Virus record (IMG/VR): IMGVR_UViG_3300049597_000097
Location: 1 to 20,452 of that record
DNA from: a virus
DNA: 20,452 bases
Strand: one strand, 5' to 3'
Part shown: in pieces, positions 17,770-20,452 of the stretch
Numbering within the stretch: the first letter of the stretch is position 1
Layout of the letters: each line of letters begins with the position of its first letter
Program-made: the position numbers and the translations under genes
The notes under the pieces: generated by a model
Databases searched by the model: none
What the model was told of the DNA's origin: nothing
Seen by the model: the letters and a program-made list of their open reading frames with translations, nothing else

Positions 17770-18107
17770 TCGTATTCCCGAAGCCCTGCCTGAAGTGCAA
17801 AGCACTATTTACAGCTAGGTCTGAGTACTGTGACGCCTGTCGGTTAGAGCGTAAACCGCGTGAACAAAAGCCAAGGGTTTACTCACCTGAAAGAAAAGCG
17901 CGCAAGGGTTTTTTATACGGAGGGGATTATCGCCAGCGAGCCAGGGTAGTGAGAGAGTCAGCTACTCATTGTCACATTTGTAAACAAGCTTTCACAGACC
18001 GCACCCAGATACAGGCAGACCACCTGATACCAGGCAATCCAGAAAGTCCTTTAGCACCTGCCCACCGCGCCTGTAACGCTCGCAAAGGCAATAGGTACAT
18101 AGGATAA
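17766..18107 (+). CDS. HNH endonuclease next to terminase
   Basis: I chose ATG 17766 (113 residues), coupled by ATGA; an in-frame GTG at 17751 would overlap the previous gene further. Two zinc pairs lie near the N-terminus (C8/C11, C22/C25). The HNH core at 66-108 has ATHCHICKQAFTDRTQIQAD with C69 and C72, then Asp85-His86, LIPGNPESPLAPAHRACNA with Asn91, His100 and Cys103, and ARKGNR. HNH proteins encoded beside terminase genes take part in DNA cleavage for genome packaging in several cos-type phages. That context, with TerS 176 nt downstream, is the main support for this role. Activity is inferred from the intact motif. Confidence 0.88.
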   Translation: MIVFPKPCLKCKALFTARSEYCDACRLERKPREQKPRVYSPERKARKGFLYGGDYRQRARVVRESATHCHICKQAFTDRTQIQADHLIPGNPESPLAPAHRACNARKGNRYIG

Positions 18108-18283
18108 CTAAACACATAAAACAAATAAAAACCGCTCTACGAGCCTCACATAGCCCCTAGACCCCCACTCCAGGTTATTACTAGGGGTGAGTCCATTCTT
18201 TGCGACTATCGAACCTTACACCCCGAGCCCCTGACCTTCTGTGCCTATCCGCATTTCAGAAGTAACGGGGGTAAGCTTGAACC
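18108..18283 (+). other. Gene-free region before terminase, candidate cos site
   Basis: No gene is supportable in these 176 nt. They hold an A-rich start, and CCCCTAG at 18154-18160 with its inverted partner CTAGGGG at 18181-18187 enclosing a C-rich stretch (ACCCCCACTCCAGG). Further C-rich blocks (ACACCCCGAGCCCCTGACC) and a G-run (ACGGGGGTAAG) lie just before the TerS start. In cos-type actinophages the packaging site usually lies just before TerS next to the HNH gene, so this is the best candidate for cos. No overhang can be fixed from sequence alone. Confidence 0.4.
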
Positions 18284-18727
18284 ATGCCAAACCCACCCAA
18301 GCCAGTTGAGCTAAAAATAATTCAGGGCAACCCTGGCAAAAGAGCCTTGCCTTTGAACGATGCATTGGCACCTTTGGACTACGGATACCGCGAACCTTTG
18401 CGCGAACTAGGCGAAGTTGGCAAGCAATTCTGGGACAACATCTTTGGTGCTGGTGAAATCTGGATCAGCATTAGAACTGACACCGAGTTAGTGCAGATGG
18501 TTTGTGAGCAGCTTGACCGGCGTGAGCTAATCAAAGACCAGATAGCAAGCGACCCAACTGACCCGACTTGGTATCGGCAAGCCAACGAGATTGAGAAGCA
18601 GATAGTCCACAGCTTGTCGTTGCTTGGCTTTAGCCCTGCTGACCGAACCCGACTTGGACTTGTATCAGCCAAGACTAAGAGCAAGCTCGAGGAACTTCTA
18701 GCAAAGAAGGCTAAGCGTGACATCTAG
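18284..18727 (+). CDS. terS: Terminase small subunit, P27-like
   Basis: This 147-residue protein starts at ATG 18284; no clear ribosome binding site is visible (the nearest G-run is 12 nt upstream). It has the P27/Terminase_4 pattern: ELKIIQGNPGKRALPL near the start, then LGEVGKQFWDNIFGAGE, and a helical C-terminal half (QLDRRELIKDQIASD, then NEIEKQIVHSLSLLGFSPAD) followed by a basic end. Small subunits bind phage DNA at the packaging site and guide the large subunit. It follows the candidate cos region and overlaps the TerL start by 11 nt, which fits. Usual length is 110-160. Confidence 0.88.
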   Translation: MPNPPKPVELKIIQGNPGKRALPLNDALAPLDYGYREPLRELGEVGKQFWDNIFGAGEIWISIRTDTELVQMVCEQLDRRELIKDQIASDPTDPTWYRQANEIEKQIVHSLSLLGFSPADRTRLGLVSAKTKSKLEELLAKKAKRDI

Positions 18728-20240
18728 CTGGCCGCCAGCTTATCTAACGCCTGTGGCTCAAGAGAGTATTGACAGAGGTGACGGCGAATACGCCATAGAG
18801 TTTGCTGAGGCTTTTGGCTCAATCGGTAAAGACGGCGTTGCAGGTAGAGCTGGTGAAGCCCTACTACTCAGACCTTGGCAACGAGAACTTGTCAAGCGTG
18901 TCTATGCCAAGGATGCCGATGGTGGCTTACAGTTCCAAGAAGTCCTAATCGGGATGCCCAGAAAGAACGGAAAGTCAGCCCTAAGCTCTGCTGCCTTTGG
19001 TCTTTATTCCCTGATTGCTGAGGGTATCCAAGGTGGCGAGGTTTACTCAGTAGCAGCTGAAAAGGAACAGGCTCGAATCGTATTCGGTGAGGCTAAGCGT
19101 ATGGTCGAAACCTCAGAGTTGTCAGAGCTTTGCACCTTGTATCGAGATGCCATCTTTGTGCCATCAACCAACAGCGTTTACCGAGTTGTTTCTGCTGAGG
19201 CTTATTCCAAAGAAGGTCTAAACCCAAGCCGAGTCATTATGGATGAGCTTCACGCTCACAAAGATAGAACCTTGTTTGATGTGTTTCAGTTGGCTATGGG
19301 TAACCGAGGTAACATCGCTCAGCTAATTGCCATCACAACTGCCGGTCAAAAGACAGACATGACAGGCCAAGACTCCATTGCTTACACTCGATTCCAATAC
19401 GGCAAGCGCGTGGCATCAGGTGAGCAGATTGACCCTAACTTCTTTATGGCTTGGTGGGCAGCACCAGATGAGGCAGACCACAGAGATCCGTTGGTGTGGC
19501 AAACAGCTAATCCTGGCTATGACGATTTAGTTTCTGCTGATGACTTTCAATCTGCTGTTAGGCGCACACCGGAACCAGAGTTTAGAACCAAGCGATTGAA
19601 CCAATGGGTCAGCTCGATGAACGCTTGGCTACCTAACGGAGCCTGGCAACCACTAGCAGAACAGCGAGAGTTGCAACCAGATGAGGACATTATCATCGGC
19701 TTTGACGGCTCATTCAATGGTGACTGTACTAGCCTGATGGGTTGCACCATACCCAAAGAGGATGAAAAACCCTACCTATTTATGATCAAGACATGGGAAA
19801 AACAGCCAGAGGACACCGATGATTGGCGTGTAAACACCCAAGAAGTTGAGGATGTAATCATTCAATTCTGCTCAACTCACAATGTAAAAGAGATAGCTTG
19901 CGACCCTTATCGCTGGCAAAGGTCTATGGATGCTATGGCTGAGATGGGCTTACCTGTAATCGAGTTCCCTTCAACTAGCCCAAGTCGCATGGTTGGTGCT
20001 TGTGCCAAGTTCTACACAGCGGTAACTGAGCAGACAATGATTCACGATGGCGACCCACTACTTGAGCGACACTTGACCAACGCAGTAGTCAAGACCGACA
20101 GGATTGGACCAAGAATTGTAAAAGACAATCGAGGCTCACCAAGAAAGATTGACGCGGCTGTTGCTGCTGTAATCGCCTTTGATAGGGCAACTGTTGGTAG
20201 AGTAGAGTCTGAACAGCTTGTCCCACAATTCTTTATCTAA
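18717..20240 (+). CDS. terL: Terminase large subunit
   Basis: This 507-residue protein starts at GTG 18717, inside the TerS 3' end. ATPase motor: Walker A-like GMPRKNGKS at 79-87, then SVAAEKEQARIVFGEAK (after Walker A), and Walker B VIMDELHAH at 173-181 with the catalytic Glu next to Asp, followed by ITTAG. Nuclease domain: IIIGFDGSFNGD at 325-336 with Asp330, ACDPYRW at 394-400 with Asp396, and RKIDAAVAA at 476-484 with Asp479. This is the Terminase_1 family common in actinophages. It pumps DNA into the capsid and makes the packaging cuts. Full-length, with no visible interruption. The portal gene follows after a small membrane gene. Confidence 0.95.
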   Translation: MTSSWPPAYLTPVAQESIDRGDGEYAIEFAEAFGSIGKDGVAGRAGEALLLRPWQRELVKRVYAKDADGGLQFQEVLIGMPRKNGKSALSSAAFGLYSLIAEGIQGGEVYSVAAEKEQARIVFGEAKRMVETSELSELCTLYRDAIFVPSTNSVYRVVSAEAYSKEGLNPSRVIMDELHAHKDRTLFDVFQLAMGNRGNIAQLIAITTAGQKTDMTGQDSIAYTRFQYGKRVASGEQIDPNFFMAWWAAPDEADHRDPLVWQTANPGYDDLVSADDFQSAVRRTPEPEFRTKRLNQWVSSMNAWLPNGAWQPLAEQRELQPDEDIIIGFDGSFNGDCTSLMGCTIPKEDEKPYLFMIKTWEKQPEDTDDWRVNTQEVEDVIIQFCSTHNVKEIACDPYRWQRSMDAMAEMGLPVIEFPSTSPSRMVGACAKFYTAVTEQTMIHDGDPLLERHLTNAVVKTDRIGPRIVKDNRGSPRKIDAAVAAVIAFDRATVGRVESEQLVPQFFI

Positions 20241-20247
20241 GGCGGTC

Positions 20248-20379
20248 ATGGCAACCATACTTCAAGTGCTAGGGGCTTTGAGCATTAGCATCGGTGCAGG
20301 TCTAATCTTCCCACCAGTAGGCGTAATTCTTGCTGGTGTATTTTCATTACTATTTGGCTTGGCTCTCGAAAGGAAATAA
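20248..20379 (+). CDS. Small hydrophobic protein between TerL and portal
   Basis: This 43-residue gene starts at ATG 20248, 7 nt after TerL, with AAGGCGG a few bases upstream. It is hydrophobic almost throughout (MATILQVLGALSISIGAGLI, then FPPVGVILAGVFSLLFGLAL, ending ERK), which gives two membrane helices with a short Pro-Pro turn. Tiny membrane proteins occur between TerL and portal genes in several actinophages, without established function. It ends 3 nt before the portal ATG. Its stop codon region (GAAAGGAAATAA) also supplies the portal ribosome binding site. Confidence 0.55.
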   Translation: MATILQVLGALSISIGAGLIFPPVGVILAGVFSLLFGLALERK

Positions 20380-20382
20380 CCA

Positions 20383-20452
20383 ATGCTTAACAATCTTTTC
20401 GAGTCCAGAGCTATCAGCTTTCAAACCATCTGGGGAACCGGTGGCGACATTG
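20383..20452 (+). CDS. Portal protein, N-terminal fragment (3' end outside window)
   Basis: The frame begins at ATG 20383 with AAAGGA about 8 nt upstream and runs off the right edge after 23 residues (MLNNLFESRAISFQTIWGTG). Short N-termini of this form, with an 'ISFQxIWGTG' block, are typical of HK97-like phage portal proteins, and portal is the gene expected right after TerL. It would be the dodecameric connector at the head vertex. The call depends heavily on gene order because so little is visible. Confidence 0.7.
   Translation, partial: MLNNLFESRAISFQTIWGTGGDI

Noticed and set aside
1-20452. CRISPR array, insertion sequence, integrase or tail tape-measure frameshift
   Set aside because: No direct-repeat array with spacers, no transposase or integrase motifs, and the tape-measure and tail-chaperone genes are not in the window.

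Overview
The window is part of a double-stranded DNA tailed bacteriophage genome, most likely infecting a low-to-moderate-GC actinobacterium such as the small freshwater Microbacteriaceae or Nanopelagicales-type lineages. The phage assignment rests on terminase small and large subunits, the N-terminus of a portal protein, minor tail proteins, a lysis cassette and a replication and recombination set. The actinobacterial host is inferred from a WhiB-family regulator (four cysteines plus GIWGG), from actinophage-style minor tail proteins and from the base composition, roughly 45-50% G+C by eye. No integrase, immunity repressor, insertion sequence or CRISPR array was seen.

Layout. Positions 3-2968: tail tip and fibre region, with a minor tail protein cut by the left edge, a small tail protein, and three tandem paralogous tail-fibre-like genes. 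Positions 2985-5352: a small coiled-coil protein, then the lysis cassette: an XhlA-like membrane protein, an M23 endolysin with a peptidoglycan-binding domain, an intrinsic terminator, a secreted proline-rich protein and two small membrane proteins. Positions 5336-5611: whiB, the only confident minus-strand gene, divergent from the early genes across a compact promoter region with a strong hairpin. Positions 5702-8137: YqaJ/lambda-type exonuclease with a probable recombination partner, small genes and an HNH protein. Positions 8138-8391: a non-coding segment holding a remarkable miniature tmRNA-like RNA (tRNA-like domain almost complete, most of the rest missing) followed by further hairpins.

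Positions 8392-11691: replication module, with a winged-helix initiator whose gene contains four iterons followed by an AT-rich stretch (a lambda-O-like origin arrangement), DnaB-type helicase, zinc protein, SSB-like protein and RusA resolvase. Positions 11700-14938: a promoter region, then a Mom-like DNA modification enzyme, a DUF1599 protein and a run of tightly overlapping small genes, four of which share a short motif. Positions 14928-17769: a metallophosphoesterase, a DNA methyltransferase carrying an inserted zinc knuckle, and an FmdB-like zinc ribbon. Positions 17766-20452: HNH nuclease, a gene-free possible cos region, TerS, TerL, a small membrane protein and the start of the portal gene.

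How it works together. Nearly all genes run left to right and are coupled by ATGA, TAATG or TTGA overlaps, so they probably form a few long operons. Early and replication genes (5.7-18 kb) lead directly into packaging genes, while tail and lysis genes lie at the left edge. This is the order expected of a circularly permuted or circularly assembled phage map. The Mom-like enzyme, DUF1599 protein and methyltransferase together suggest that the phage modifies its DNA to escape restriction. The most unusual element is the tmRNA-like RNA at 8156-8234.
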